The notes beneath the pieces are model-generated. The model had not been told where the DNA came from. It was given only the letters and a program-made list of their open reading frames with translations, and did not search any database. A DNA stretch of 58,865 bases from UBA932 sp031548545 (lineage in GTDB: Bacteria > Bacteroidota > Bacteroidia > Bacteroidales > UBA932), in assembly GCA_031548545.1 (NCBI GenBank), contig JAVBQY010000009.1, forward strand, positions 1 through 58,865. The letters run 5' to 3'. The translations under genes and the position numbers were made by a program. Shown piece by piece: positions 25,870 to 34,902 of the stretch. Every line of letters starts with the position of its first letter. Positions within the stretch are counted from its first letter, which is position 1.

Positions 25870-27060
25870 TTACATCAGTACGGCCAATCCGCCCTCTGCC
25901 GTTTCTTTGTATATGCTGGGAATATCATGGCCGGTTCGTTTCATCGCTTCAATTACCGTATCAAAGCTCACTAAGTGGTGACCATCGGTAAGAATGGAAT
26001 ACATATTGGCATCCATGGCGCGCGCCGCGCCAAAGGCGTTGCGTTCAATACAAGGTACCTGCACCAATCCGCAAACCGGGTCACAGGTAAGGCCAAGGAA
26101 GTGTTCCATACCGATAGCCGCCGCATATTCCACCTGTGCAACAGTCCCGCCGAAAAGTTGGGCGGCGGCGGCAGAGGCCATGGAGGTAGCAGAGCCGATC
26201 TCACCCTGGCAACCCACTTCCGCTCCTGAAAGCGAGGCGTTGGCTTTTATGATGTTTCCGATTAATCCGGCAGTGGCCAAGGCCCTGAGGATTTTTTTTT
26301 CGGAAAATTCATAGTTTTCACTACAATTGTATAATACGGAAGGCAATACGCCGGAAGAACCGCAGGTAGGCGCCGTAACGATAATATTACCGGCGGCGTT
26401 TTCTTCGGCCACAGCCAGCGCATAGGCAAAGACCATGGAACGCCGTTGCAATATGCCCTGAAAGCTTTTGGCCCGGGTATAGAAAGCGGAGGCCTTGCGC
26501 GGCAGGTGGAGGGCTCCGGGCAACACCCCTTCTTCTTCCAATCCGCGTACCACGGCCGCTTTCATGACGGCCCAAACCTCGGCCAGGTAATCAAAAATAT
26601 CAGGATCTTCGTATAGATCAACATATTCCCAAAAGGTGCGTCCGTTTTGCTGACACCATTTCAAAATATCCGCCATCTTTGTCATCGGATAGATGGCCGT
26701 TCCCTTGCGGCGTTCGCCGGTATCGCTGAGGTCACCGCCCCCAATACTATAGGTGGTCCAACTGTTCAGCAGGTCTCCGGCGCCATTCAGGGCCTCAAAT
26801 TTTATTCCATTGGGATGCGGGGGCAGAAACACCTTGGGTTCCCACAGCAGGGTCGTTTTCTCCGGTGTCAGTACATCTAAAACAGCGGCATCCGTCAAGT
26901 GGCCTTTGCCGGTGGCAGCCAGACTGCCATAGAGGGTAACCCTGAAGTTTACCGCTGACGGATTGGCGTATAAGAACCTTTCGGCAGCCTTACGGGGCCC
27001 CATAGTATGACTACTAGAGGGCCCGTGGCCGATTTTAAAAATTTCCTTGATACTTTCCAA
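25870..27060 (-). CDS. sdaA: L-serine ammonia-lyase (Fe-S type)
   Basis: This 396-residue single-chain enzyme converts L-serine to pyruvate and ammonia. Family features are the start IFKIGHGPSSSHTMGP, APTCGSSGVLPS near 245, and the Cys cluster CDPVCGLVQVPCIERN near 345, which with the earlier Cys binds a [4Fe-4S] cluster. The length of about 400 is short for the E. coli-type chain (about 455) but usual for the one-chain form in this phylum. It lies 3 bases after secDF. Confidence 0.92.
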   Translation of the reverse strand: MESIKEIFKIGHGPSSSHTMGPRKAAERFLYANPSAVNFRVTLYGSLAATGKGHLTDAAVLDVLTPEKTTLLWEPKVFLPPHPNGIKFEALNGAGDLLNSWTTYSIGGGDLSDTGERRKGTAIYPMTKMADILKWCQQNGRTFWEYVDLYEDPDIFDYLAEVWAVMKAAVVRGLEEEGVLPGALHLPRKASAFYTRAKSFQGILQRRSMVFAYALAVAEENAAGNIIVTAPTCGSSGVLPSVLYNCSENYEFSEKKILRALATAGLIGNIIKANASLSGAEVGCQGEIGSATSMASAAAAQLFGGTVAQVEYAAAIGMEHFLGLTCDPVCGLVQVPCIERNAFGAARAMDANMYSILTDGHHLVSFDTVIEAMKRTGHDIPSIYKETAEGGLAVLM

Positions 27061-27063
27061 GGC

Positions 27064-30051
27064 TTATTTTTTTTCTGCGTTTTTCTTGATCTTCTTGTTG
27101 TAGAAATCGTATACGATAGGCGTACCTACAAAGATAGACGAATAGGTACCGATAATCACACCGAGAGACAAAGCAATAGCGAAACCGCGGATGACTTCAC
27201 CACCGAAGATAGCAATCATAACCAATACGACCAAGGTGGTACCACCGGTATTCACCGTACGGGACAAGGTACTGTTCAATGCCTCGTTCACATTGGAACG
27301 CAGGTCACGTTTCGGGAACAGGGTACGGTACTCGCGGATACGGTCAAAGATTACCACCGAGTCATTGATAGAGTAACCGATAATGGTCAGTACTGCGGCA
27401 ATAAAGGTCTGGTCCACATCCAGGCTGAAAGGCAATATACCCGAGAAGAGGGAGAAGAAACCGACAACAACAATCGCATCGTGCACCAGTGACAACAAAC
27501 CGCCTAATCCCCAATACCAGTTGCGGAAACGGGCTGCAATATAAAGGAAAATCGCAGCAAGGGCAATCAACACGGCAAATACGGAGTCCCGTTTCAGGTC
27601 ATCGGCAATGGTCGGACCGACCTTTTCGGAACTGATGATACCGTTAGGATTTTCAAGGGTAGACAAGAATTCAGGCAGCGTAATACCATTATTGAAGAAG
27701 CCGCTCAAGGCATGGTAAAGTTTACGGTCAACCAGGCTGTCGGTAGCGGAAGACTCATCTTCGATCATATAAGTAGTGGTAATCTTCACCTGGCTTTCGG
27801 CGCCGAACTGTTTTACTTCGGTAGCGCCGTCAAATTCCACCTGCAGAGCGTCACGCACGTCATTGAGTGACACCTGCTGGTCAAAACGTACTACATACGT
27901 GCGGCCGCCGGTAAAGTCTACCCCGTAGCTAAAGCCTTTGGTAAAGACAGACACCAGGGAGATCACACAGACAGCGATAGAGAAGATGTAGGCGTATTTG
28001 CGGATTTCCACAAAGTCGATCTTCGTATGCGCCAGGAAGTCTTGCGTATATTTATTGGAGAAAGTAATATTCTTTCCTTTGGCCAGACGGGCTTCAAATA
28101 CCAGGCGGGTAACAAAGATAGAAGTAATCAGTGAAGTGATAATACCTACTACGAGGGTAGTGGCAAAGCCCTGGATAGGACCCGAACCGAAGAAGAAGAG
28201 AACCAAACCGGTAATAATAGTGGTAAGGTTACCGTCGATAATGGCCGAATAAGCATTCTTGTAACCATCGGTCACCGCCATGCGCAGGCTCTTTCCGGCG
28301 CGTAATTCTTCTTTGATACGTTCGTAGATAATCACGTTGGCATCCACGGCCATCCCGAGGGTCAACACAATACCGGCAATACCGGGCAGGGTCAATACCG
28401 CACCGAATGAAGCCAGTGCGCCGAAAAGGAATAATACATTGGTCAACAAAGCAAAGTTAGCGGCAATACCGGCGCCATTATAGAACAGCAACATGTAAAG
28501 CAACACCATCACAAAGGCCAGCACGAAAGAAAGCATACCCGCATTGATGGATTCCTGACCGAGTGAAGGTCCTACCACCGCTTCCTGAATAATACGCGCA
28601 GGAGCAGGCAGCTTACCGGATTTCAACACGTTAGCCAAGTCATCGGCTTCCTGTACGGTAAAGTGTCCTGTAATTTGCGAACGGCCACCTGAAATTTCCT
28701 GATTAACACGGGGATATGAATATACGGCACCATCAAGTACGATAGCAATACAACGGTTGACATTCTGACTGGTCATCTCAGCCCACCGGCGCGCGCCTTC
28801 GGCATTCATGGTCATATCTACTTCGGGCGTACCGCTGTTACCAAAAGCCTTACGGGCATCGGTAACCGCACCGCCGTCCAGTTTAGCCTTACCGTCACGG
28901 GTATTGGCCTTGATCGCTACCAGGTCAAACACCACACCGGCTTTGTCGCTGGCCTTCACGGTCCACATGGGTTGGAAATCACGGGGGAATAAGGCACGTA
29001 CCTGATTCATGTTCAGGTAAGCCATTACTTTAGCGGTATCACGGTAGTGGGCGTGTCCGATACAGGCACCGGGCACTAATTGCTGGCCGCTTGCATCAGC
29101 ATAGGGTTGCAGAATGGCGAATAAGGGATGTGCTTTTTCAAAATCCTGGGCATTGCTCTGCGCCAGGCTGTCCAGTCCGTCTACAGGAGCCGGTGCCGGC
29201 GCTTCGGCTACCTGCATTTCACCGATCAGGCGGTTAGCTTCCTGCAGGCTGGGGTAGATCTCACTGTTTTCGTAGGTTTCCCAGAACTCCAAAGAAGCGG
29301 TTCCCTGCAGCAGTTTACGCACACGGTCCGGTTCTTTGACACCGGGTAACTCCACCAGAATACGTCCGCTATTGCCCAGGCGCTGGATATTAGGCTGGGT
29401 TACGCCAAAACGGTCGATACGGTTGCGCAATACATTGAAAGAATTGGCAATGGCGCTTTCAGCATCGGCATGTAATACGGCCAATACATCGGCATTGGAA
29501 GTTTCCGGTGTAATCCGGTTGCTCATTTCCATGGTGGCGAAAACCGTAGCCAGCGGCTTGCCGGGGGCTACCTTTTCCCAAGCCTCTCCGAAGAGGCTTA
29601 CGAAGTCCGAACGGCTGGCAGACTGGTTTTTCACGGCCAGCGCCAGGGCTTCTGCAAATTCGGGAGAAGAATTGTAGTTGGACAAGGCTTTAACAATGTC
29701 CGGAACCGACACCTCGAGGGTTACGTTCATCCCGCCCTTGAGGTCAAGGCCAAGATTCAACTCCTTGTCTTTACATTCTTTATAGGTAAATGCAAAGAAG
29801 ACTTTTTCGGCAGCTATAGAATCCAAATAATACTTCTCAGTAGTTTGGTATATAGAGTCCAACTTGAACGTTCTGTTTAACGCATCATTGGCTGCGAAAT
29901 TCGGATCCTGTTCGGCGGCCGCCACCATGTCGGCCGCATGACCGGCCGCTTTGCTTTCCTGGAGGCGTGTCACCCAGGTAAATGATAACTGATAAAGGCA
30001 GGCCAACGCTATAACAATGGCCACCAATCGAATAACACCTTTACTTTGCAT
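27064..30051 (-). CDS. secDF: Fused protein translocase subunit SecDF
   Basis: This 995-residue fusion of SecD and SecF uses the proton gradient to pull proteins through SecYEG. The SecD half has the first transmembrane helix at 7-27, the LGLDLKGGMNVTLEV motif near 105, a periplasmic P1 region, and the membrane part with GIVLTLGMAVDANVIIYERIKEEL near 575. The SecF half has YGVDFTGGRTYVVRF near 715 and the YSINDSVVIFDRIRE motif near 900. The fused form is normal in Bacteroidota. It is the first gene of the long minus-strand run to mutS. Confidence 0.96.
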   Translation of the reverse strand: MQSKGVIRLVAIVIALACLYQLSFTWVTRLQESKAAGHAADMVAAAEQDPNFAANDALNRTFKLDSIYQTTEKYYLDSIAAEKVFFAFTYKECKDKELNLGLDLKGGMNVTLEVSVPDIVKALSNYNSSPEFAEALALAVKNQSASRSDFVSLFGEAWEKVAPGKPLATVFATMEMSNRITPETSNADVLAVLHADAESAIANSFNVLRNRIDRFGVTQPNIQRLGNSGRILVELPGVKEPDRVRKLLQGTASLEFWETYENSEIYPSLQEANRLIGEMQVAEAPAPAPVDGLDSLAQSNAQDFEKAHPLFAILQPYADASGQQLVPGACIGHAHYRDTAKVMAYLNMNQVRALFPRDFQPMWTVKASDKAGVVFDLVAIKANTRDGKAKLDGGAVTDARKAFGNSGTPEVDMTMNAEGARRWAEMTSQNVNRCIAIVLDGAVYSYPRVNQEISGGRSQITGHFTVQEADDLANVLKSGKLPAPARIIQEAVVGPSLGQESINAGMLSFVLAFVMVLLYMLLFYNGAGIAANFALLTNVLFLFGALASFGAVLTLPGIAGIVLTLGMAVDANVIIYERIKEELRAGKSLRMAVTDGYKNAYSAIIDGNLTTIITGLVLFFFGSGPIQGFATTLVVGIITSLITSIFVTRLVFEARLAKGKNITFSNKYTQDFLAHTKIDFVEIRKYAYIFSIAVCVISLVSVFTKGFSYGVDFTGGRTYVVRFDQQVSLNDVRDALQVEFDGATEVKQFGAESQVKITTTYMIEDESSATDSLVDRKLYHALSGFFNNGITLPEFLSTLENPNGIISSEKVGPTIADDLKRDSVFAVLIALAAIFLYIAARFRNWYWGLGGLLSLVHDAIVVVGFFSLFSGILPFSLDVDQTFIAAVLTIIGYSINDSVVIFDRIREYRTLFPKRDLRSNVNEALNSTLSRTVNTGGTTLVVLVMIAIFGGEVIRGFAIALSLGVIIGTYSSIFVGTPIVYDFYNKKIKKNAEKK

Positions 30052-30095
30052 GAATCTAATGGTTTTAAAGTATAATTTTCACAATTTAAGGAACG

Positions 30096-30139
30096 CAAAG
30101 GTAGTATTTTTTTTAGAAATGAAAGAATTTATACCTTTG
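30096..30139. promoter_or_regulatory. Divergent promoters of secDF and the PD40/SPOR gene
   Basis: The minus strand has TACCTTTG at 30096-30103 for secDF. The plus strand has TACCTTTG at 30132-30139 for the gene at 30144. The identical 8-base boxes form a dyad with 28 bases between them. The -33 elements are poor. Confidence 0.6.
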
Positions 30140-30143
30140 TAAT

Positions 30144-32036
30144 GTGAAAAAAATAAAAACCATATTACTGTCCGGGATATTAATCCTTGTACCTGTTGCC
30201 GTAACGGCGCAGTCTTCCGGATTTCAACAAGCTTTAAACAAGGGCAATGCACTGCGGTCGGCCTACCATTTCGACGCCGCCCTGGAAATTTTCAACCGGC
30301 TATTGCAGCATAATACGGACTCTCTGGCCCGGAGCCGGCTCCTGCAGGAAATCACCCTCTGCGAGAACGGCAAAAACATGCTGAAATTTGCCGCGAGCCC
30401 GGAGGTAATCGCAAAAAAAACAGTCCCCTTAGACCGTTTCTACGGACGTTATGACCTTCATTTACCCGGCTACTGGGCCCTTACGCCCAAAAATTTGTTA
30501 AGCAGCCTTGACATCAGCCCCATACCACCTTTTGTATATATAGCTTCTACGGCGCCCGAAACGCTCTACTTCGACAGCCATGGCCCCGACGGCAAAACCG
30601 GATGGGACATTTATGAAACGCAGCGTATGCCTAACGGCGAATGGAGCGCTCCGCAGCGCCTCAGCGAGGTGATCAACACCGCCTTTGACGAGCGATTCCC
30701 GTATGTGAGCCCCGATGGAGAAACCCTCTACTTTTCTTCCAGCGGACACTACGGTATGGGGGGCTATAACCTTTACAAATCGACAAAAAACCCGGAAACC
30801 GGAGCCTGGGGCACGCCGGAGAACCTCGGCTTCCCCTTCTCATCTACGGCCGACGACCTCCTTTACGTACCGGACCCCGACGGCTTATTTGCCTGCTTCG
30901 CCTCTACCCGTAACACGGCTAAAGACAGCATCACCATTTACAAAATAGCCCTGGAAGGCACTCCGGTCAAGCAATCATTGACCGACCCGGCAGAGATCCT
31001 CCGGGCGGCCGAACTGCTGCCGCCCCCTGCCGAAGCCCCGGAAGCGGCCGTTACCGGCAAGCCGGCCACCGAGCCTAACCGGCAATACAATAAATTACTG
31101 CAGCAAGCGCAGCAAATCAGACAGCGCAGCAGCGTAGCACAGGAAGACCTGGACAAGTTAAGAGACGCTTATACCGCAGCCAATGCACAGGAAAAAAAGG
31201 CGCTGGCGACCAAAATCGAATTGAGGGAGCAAACCCTTAGCCAATACCGGTCGGAACTACAAGCAACGGCTAAAAACATACAGGAACAGGAATACAACAT
31301 GCTGGCCCAGGGCATCGTGCCTGTAGTTGAAACGGCCACCCCTCCCCGGCCGCAGGAAAAGGAAGCAAGGCCTACAGCCAGCTTTGATCTTCAGACAGAG
31401 AAAATCATTGTCCTGCCGGAGCCGGTAGTACAGGCGCCCATCAACACGGTGCCGGAGGTACGCAGCTTCACGTTCAAAGCCAATACCCAAACAGTAATTT
31501 ATGAAAACGAAAGCTTAGACGGCATTATCTACCGTTACCAGGTCGGCGTTTTCAGCAAAAAACCGGAAGCGGCCGTATTCAAAGGCTATACTCCCGTATT
31601 CATCAATGACGTGAACGGAAAATGGGTATGCGGCTTAGGCGCGTTCACCTCCTACGGCGAAGCCCAGAAATACACCGCAGCCCTTAAACGTGATTTCAAA
31701 AACCCTATCCTGACGGCCTACAAAAACGGCAAGACCATTGAAATCAAACAGGCCCGGCTGGAGGAAGGCCGCAAGCCGGCAGCCCCGGCAAGCAAACCGG
31801 CCGATAAAAACACCGCCTACCAGGTCGTGTTGGGCGAATACGGCACCCTGCCTCCCACCCTGCTCAAAACCGTACAGCAAGCCACGTCCAAAGACATGGC
31901 CCGCTCTACCGTCAACGGGAAAACCGTGTACGTAGTAGGGCCCTACACCTCCAAAGACGAGGCCGACAAGGTGGTAGAGATACTGCAGCAGAGCGGGTTT
32001 GCAGAGGTGAGAATAGAGACGGTGGTGAAGAAGTAG
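30144..32036 (+). CDS. Envelope protein with PD40 beta-propeller and two SPOR domains
   Basis: This 630-residue exported protein uses a GTG start at 30144; the ATG two bases earlier meets a stop at once. A signal peptide ends near residue 22 (VTAQ). Then come a TPR-like helical region (about 30-75), WD40-like PD40 repeats (VSPDGETLYFSSSGHYGMGG near 190), a coiled coil (about 315-385), and two SPOR domains (about 450-530 and 555-630). SPOR domains bind denuded peptidoglycan, so the protein probably sits in the periplasm. The TPR/propeller layout recalls PorE-type T9SS proteins, but those end in an OmpA-like domain, not SPOR. Confidence 0.8.
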   Translation: MKKIKTILLSGILILVPVAVTAQSSGFQQALNKGNALRSAYHFDAALEIFNRLLQHNTDSLARSRLLQEITLCENGKNMLKFAASPEVIAKKTVPLDRFYGRYDLHLPGYWALTPKNLLSSLDISPIPPFVYIASTAPETLYFDSHGPDGKTGWDIYETQRMPNGEWSAPQRLSEVINTAFDERFPYVSPDGETLYFSSSGHYGMGGYNLYKSTKNPETGAWGTPENLGFPFSSTADDLLYVPDPDGLFACFASTRNTAKDSITIYKIALEGTPVKQSLTDPAEILRAAELLPPPAEAPEAAVTGKPATEPNRQYNKLLQQAQQIRQRSSVAQEDLDKLRDAYTAANAQEKKALATKIELREQTLSQYRSELQATAKNIQEQEYNMLAQGIVPVVETATPPRPQEKEARPTASFDLQTEKIIVLPEPVVQAPINTVPEVRSFTFKANTQTVIYENESLDGIIYRYQVGVFSKKPEAAVFKGYTPVFINDVNGKWVCGLGAFTSYGEAQKYTAALKRDFKNPILTAYKNGKTIEIKQARLEEGRKPAAPASKPADKNTAYQVVLGEYGTLPPTLLKTVQQATSKDMARSTVNGKTVYVVGPYTSKDEADKVVEILQQSGFAEVRIETVVKK

Positions 32037-32060
32037 CGTTGTACGATTGTGCACCTCCCC

Positions 32061-32384
32061 CTACTGTTGCACAAAAGTCATAAACCCCTCGGGCAGGTCC
32101 ATGCTCCGGACTTGTTCAGATGGAAGTTTTACGCCTACAAAGATCTCCGGATCAGTGTCAACAAGAGAACGGCCGCAGACCTCGCCGACAAAATCGTAGT
32201 GAAGGACTTCGGATATTCGTATCAGCATATATACATCTATGCTTTGCTGCCTGAATAACTGGTAAATGGTGGCCCTATGCACGTTAAGCTGTTGGGCGAA
32301 GTAAGCTACGGTAAAATTCCGGTCATACGCACGGCGTGCGTCAAATTTTTCTTTGATCAGGGGTCCTAAGGCGATTTTTTTCAT
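32061..32384 (-). CDS. Small HTH transcriptional regulator
   Basis: This 107-residue protein has a helix-turn-helix (FTVAYFAQQLNVHRATIYQLFR, about residues 22-43) followed by a helix pair (DVYMLIRISEVLHYDF). The frame is open to 32417, but MKKIALGPLIKEKF at 32384 fits better. The family is common in Bacteroidota and usually unassigned. Its long leader with mutually exclusive pairings (see 32385-32608) suggests autoregulation at the RNA or DNA level. Confidence 0.72.
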   Translation of the reverse strand: MKKIALGPLIKEKFDARRAYDRNFTVAYFAQQLNVHRATIYQLFRQQSIDVYMLIRISEVLHYDFVGEVCGRSLVDTDPEIFVGVKLPSEQVRSMDLPEGFMTFVQQ

Positions 32385-32608
32385 ATTGAGTTTGGTTTGG
32401 TTCCAAAAAAAAAGCATGTTCTCATCTTTTACAACTCAAGGGATAATCGCCATTAACCCACCAACGTAAAAGATAGCCCATGCTCTATAATATATAGAAC
32501 ACCCTGCTACCTTTAATTGTTGAAAAAAAATGGCGATTTTTTTGAGTAGATTAAAGGTAGAAAGCTACTGTCTGTATGTATTTTTTTTACGGTTCCGGTA
32601 CAAAGATA
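32385..32608 (-). promoter_or_regulatory. Structured leader of the small regulator gene
   Basis: No protein-coding gene is visible from 32385 to 32734. The minus strand has a TATCTTTG box at 32601-32608 and a leader of about 210 bases. It contains an 11-base perfect inverted repeat (32507-32517 with 32550-32560), enclosing A- and T-runs. A 10-base inverted repeat AATCGCCATT / AATGGCGATT lies at 32445-32454 and 32529-32538. The same AATCGCC string recurs just after the start codon (32370-32376), giving a second partner for the middle segment. Confidence 0.5.
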
Positions 32609-32734
32609 GTAAATTTACTACAAATCCATAACAGGAACAAGATGAAAAAACAGCAGTAATGGGCTTTGAAATTCAAAACTCCACGGGTATGCAAAGAACA
32701 AAAAACTAAATCCCAGTATAATGAAACACGGAGC

Positions 32735-34765
32735 TTAGCGGCCTAACATGTCTTTTACCACTTTGTATACATGTTCGCCGGTAAAGCCGAGTTTCTCATC
32801 CAGCACCTTGTAGGGAGCGGAATAGCCGAAAGATTCCAGCCCCCACACCTTACCATCGGCACCTACCAGGCCCTGTAAAGTTACCGGCAGGCCGGCGGTA
32901 AGTCCGAATTTGGCCACACCGGAGGGCAATACTTTTTCCTGATACGCTGCCGGCTGGTTACGGAACAAGCCTTCGGAAGGCACGGAAACAATACGGAGTT
33001 TCAGGCCTTCGGCACGCAGCAGGGCAGCGCTGTCTACCAGGGTAGACACTTCAGAACCGGAGGCCAGCAGGATAATATCCGGATTGCCGTCACATTCGAC
33101 AACATAAGCGCCCTTGGCCGATTGCAAAGCTTCCTCATAACGGTTAGCCTTGGCCGGAAGGTCTTTAATATTCTGGCGGGAAAATATCAGGGCCGTGGGG
33201 GTTGTGGTATTTTCCATGGCCATTTTCCAGGCTACGGTCGCTTCGGTCACGTCTGCAGGACGAAGCACCAGCATAGAATTATGCCCCTTGTGATTTTTCA
33301 GTTTCTCCAGCAGGCGTACCTGGGCCTCCTGTTCCACGGGCTCATGGGTAGGACCGTCTTCACCCACACGGAAAGCATCGTGGGTCCAGATGAATTTCAC
33401 GGGTTGTTCCATGAGGGCCGCCATACGCATGGCCGGTTTCATATAGTCCGAGAACACGAAGAAAGTGGCGCAGGCGGGCACAACACCACCATGTAATGAC
33501 ATACCGATACACAGGCAGGCCATCGTCAATTCGCTTACGCCGGCCTGCAGGAAAGCGCCGGAGAAGTCCCCTTTTTGCATGGCTTTGGTATTTTTCAGGA
33601 AGCCATCCGTCTTGTCGGAGTTCGACAGGTCTGCCGACGATACAATCATATTTTCCACCTGTTTGGACAACACGCCCAGCACGGTAGCCGAAGCAGCGCG
33701 GGTAGCCTGTCCGGGTTTCTGTTCTATAGCGGCCCAGTTGATGTCGGGCAGGCGGCCGGCAAAAAAGTCACGCATTTTGGCGGCCAATTCCGGCTGTACC
33801 TTTGCCCATGCTTCATGCTGCGCCCGGCGCCCCGCCACGATTTGCTTTAATTCGGCGGCACGTTGGGCATAAAGCTCCTGTACTTCGGGGAAGATATGGA
33901 AAGGGTTTTCAGGATCCCCTCCCAGGTTTTTAATAGAACCTTGGAAACAAGCGCCTGATTCGCCCAGCGGCATGCCGTGGGTAGCACATTTGTTCTCATA
34001 ACTGGCGCCTTCGGCCGTCACGGCCCCTTTACCCATTACGGTCTTGCCGATGATAATCGTCGGACGGCTGTCCTCCGCCTTGGCCTCGGTGAGGGCCGCA
34101 CGGATCTGCTGCGGATCATTACCATTGATATTGATTACTTTCCACCCCCAGGCGGCATACTTCTGGGCGACATCTTCACTGGTCACCTCACTAACGGAGG
34201 TAGAGAGTTGTATATCATTGGCATCATAGAACATAATCAGGTTATCCAGGCCCAGGTGACCGGCAATACGGCCGGCGCCCTGTGAGATCTCTTCCTGTAC
34301 CCCGCCATCGGAGATATAAGCGTAAATCGTATGGTTCATCACTTCACCGAAACGGGCCTGCAGGAATTTGGCGGCAATAGCAGCACCAACAGCATAAGTA
34401 TGTCCCTGGCCCAGAGGTCCGGAAGTATTTTCCACCCCACGCCTTACATCCACCTCCGGGTGGCCGGGGGTCACGCTGCCCCACTGGCGGAACTGCTGCA
34501 GGTCGGCCATGGAATATTTACCGGTACAGGCCAGCACGCCGTAAAGCATGGGTGACATGTGTCCGGGATCCAGAAAAAACCGGTCACGCGCCTCCCAGGT
34601 AGGGTCTTCCGGATCATGCACTAAAAACTCCGAATACAAGACATTGACAAAATCTGCGCCACCCATGGCGCCACCGGGGTGTCCGGACTTGGCTTTTTCA
34701 ACCATAGAGGCAGCCAGGATACGAATATTATCAGCGGCACGGTGCATTAGCTGGAGGTCTTTCAT
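32735..34765 (-). CDS. tkt: Transketolase
   Basis: This 676-residue thiamine-diphosphate enzyme moves two-carbon units between sugar phosphates in the pentose phosphate pathway. It has AKSGHPGGAMGGADF (about 25-39), GPLGQGHTYAVGAA near 117, and the cofactor segment YISDGGVQEEISQGAGRIAG with downstream DANDIQLS. The pyrimidine-domain Glu lies in a segment with MKPAMRMAALM and HDAFRVGEDGPTHEPVEQ. The SDGG variant of the usual GDG is, as I recall, normal in this phylum. Single gene with its own promoter. Confidence 0.95.
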   Translation of the reverse strand: MKDLQLMHRAADNIRILAASMVEKAKSGHPGGAMGGADFVNVLYSEFLVHDPEDPTWEARDRFFLDPGHMSPMLYGVLACTGKYSMADLQQFRQWGSVTPGHPEVDVRRGVENTSGPLGQGHTYAVGAAIAAKFLQARFGEVMNHTIYAYISDGGVQEEISQGAGRIAGHLGLDNLIMFYDANDIQLSTSVSEVTSEDVAQKYAAWGWKVININGNDPQQIRAALTEAKAEDSRPTIIIGKTVMGKGAVTAEGASYENKCATHGMPLGESGACFQGSIKNLGGDPENPFHIFPEVQELYAQRAAELKQIVAGRRAQHEAWAKVQPELAAKMRDFFAGRLPDINWAAIEQKPGQATRAASATVLGVLSKQVENMIVSSADLSNSDKTDGFLKNTKAMQKGDFSGAFLQAGVSELTMACLCIGMSLHGGVVPACATFFVFSDYMKPAMRMAALMEQPVKFIWTHDAFRVGEDGPTHEPVEQEAQVRLLEKLKNHKGHNSMLVLRPADVTEATVAWKMAMENTTTPTALIFSRQNIKDLPAKANRYEEALQSAKGAYVVECDGNPDIILLASGSEVSTLVDSAALLRAEGLKLRIVSVPSEGLFRNQPAAYQEKVLPSGVAKFGLTAGLPVTLQGLVGADGKVWGLESFGYSAPYKVLDEKLGFTGEHVYKVVKDMLGR

Positions 34766-34829
34766 AAGAGGGAAAATTAAAAATTTAAAGATTCAAAATT
34801 TTAAAGGACAGCGATTAATGACAGTCTTG

Positions 34830-34837
34830 CAAAGATA
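34830..34837 (-). promoter_or_regulatory. Candidate -7 box of transketolase
   Basis: The minus strand reads TATCTTTG 64 bases upstream of the transketolase start, with an AT-rich leader between. Confidence 0.5.
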
Positions 34838-34860
34838 ATGAAATTCAGTGAAAATAAAAA

Positions 34861-34880
34861 CAGCGTCCGGAAGGACGCTG
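34861..34880 (-). terminator. Intrinsic terminator of the fimbrial operon
   Basis: A perfect 8-bp stem CAGCGTCC/GGACGCTG with a 4-base loop is followed on the minus strand by TTTTTATTTTC. It lies 22 bases after the clostripain stop codon. Confidence 0.88.
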
Positions 34881-34902
34881 CACACACTTGTTTTTACATG
34901 GG

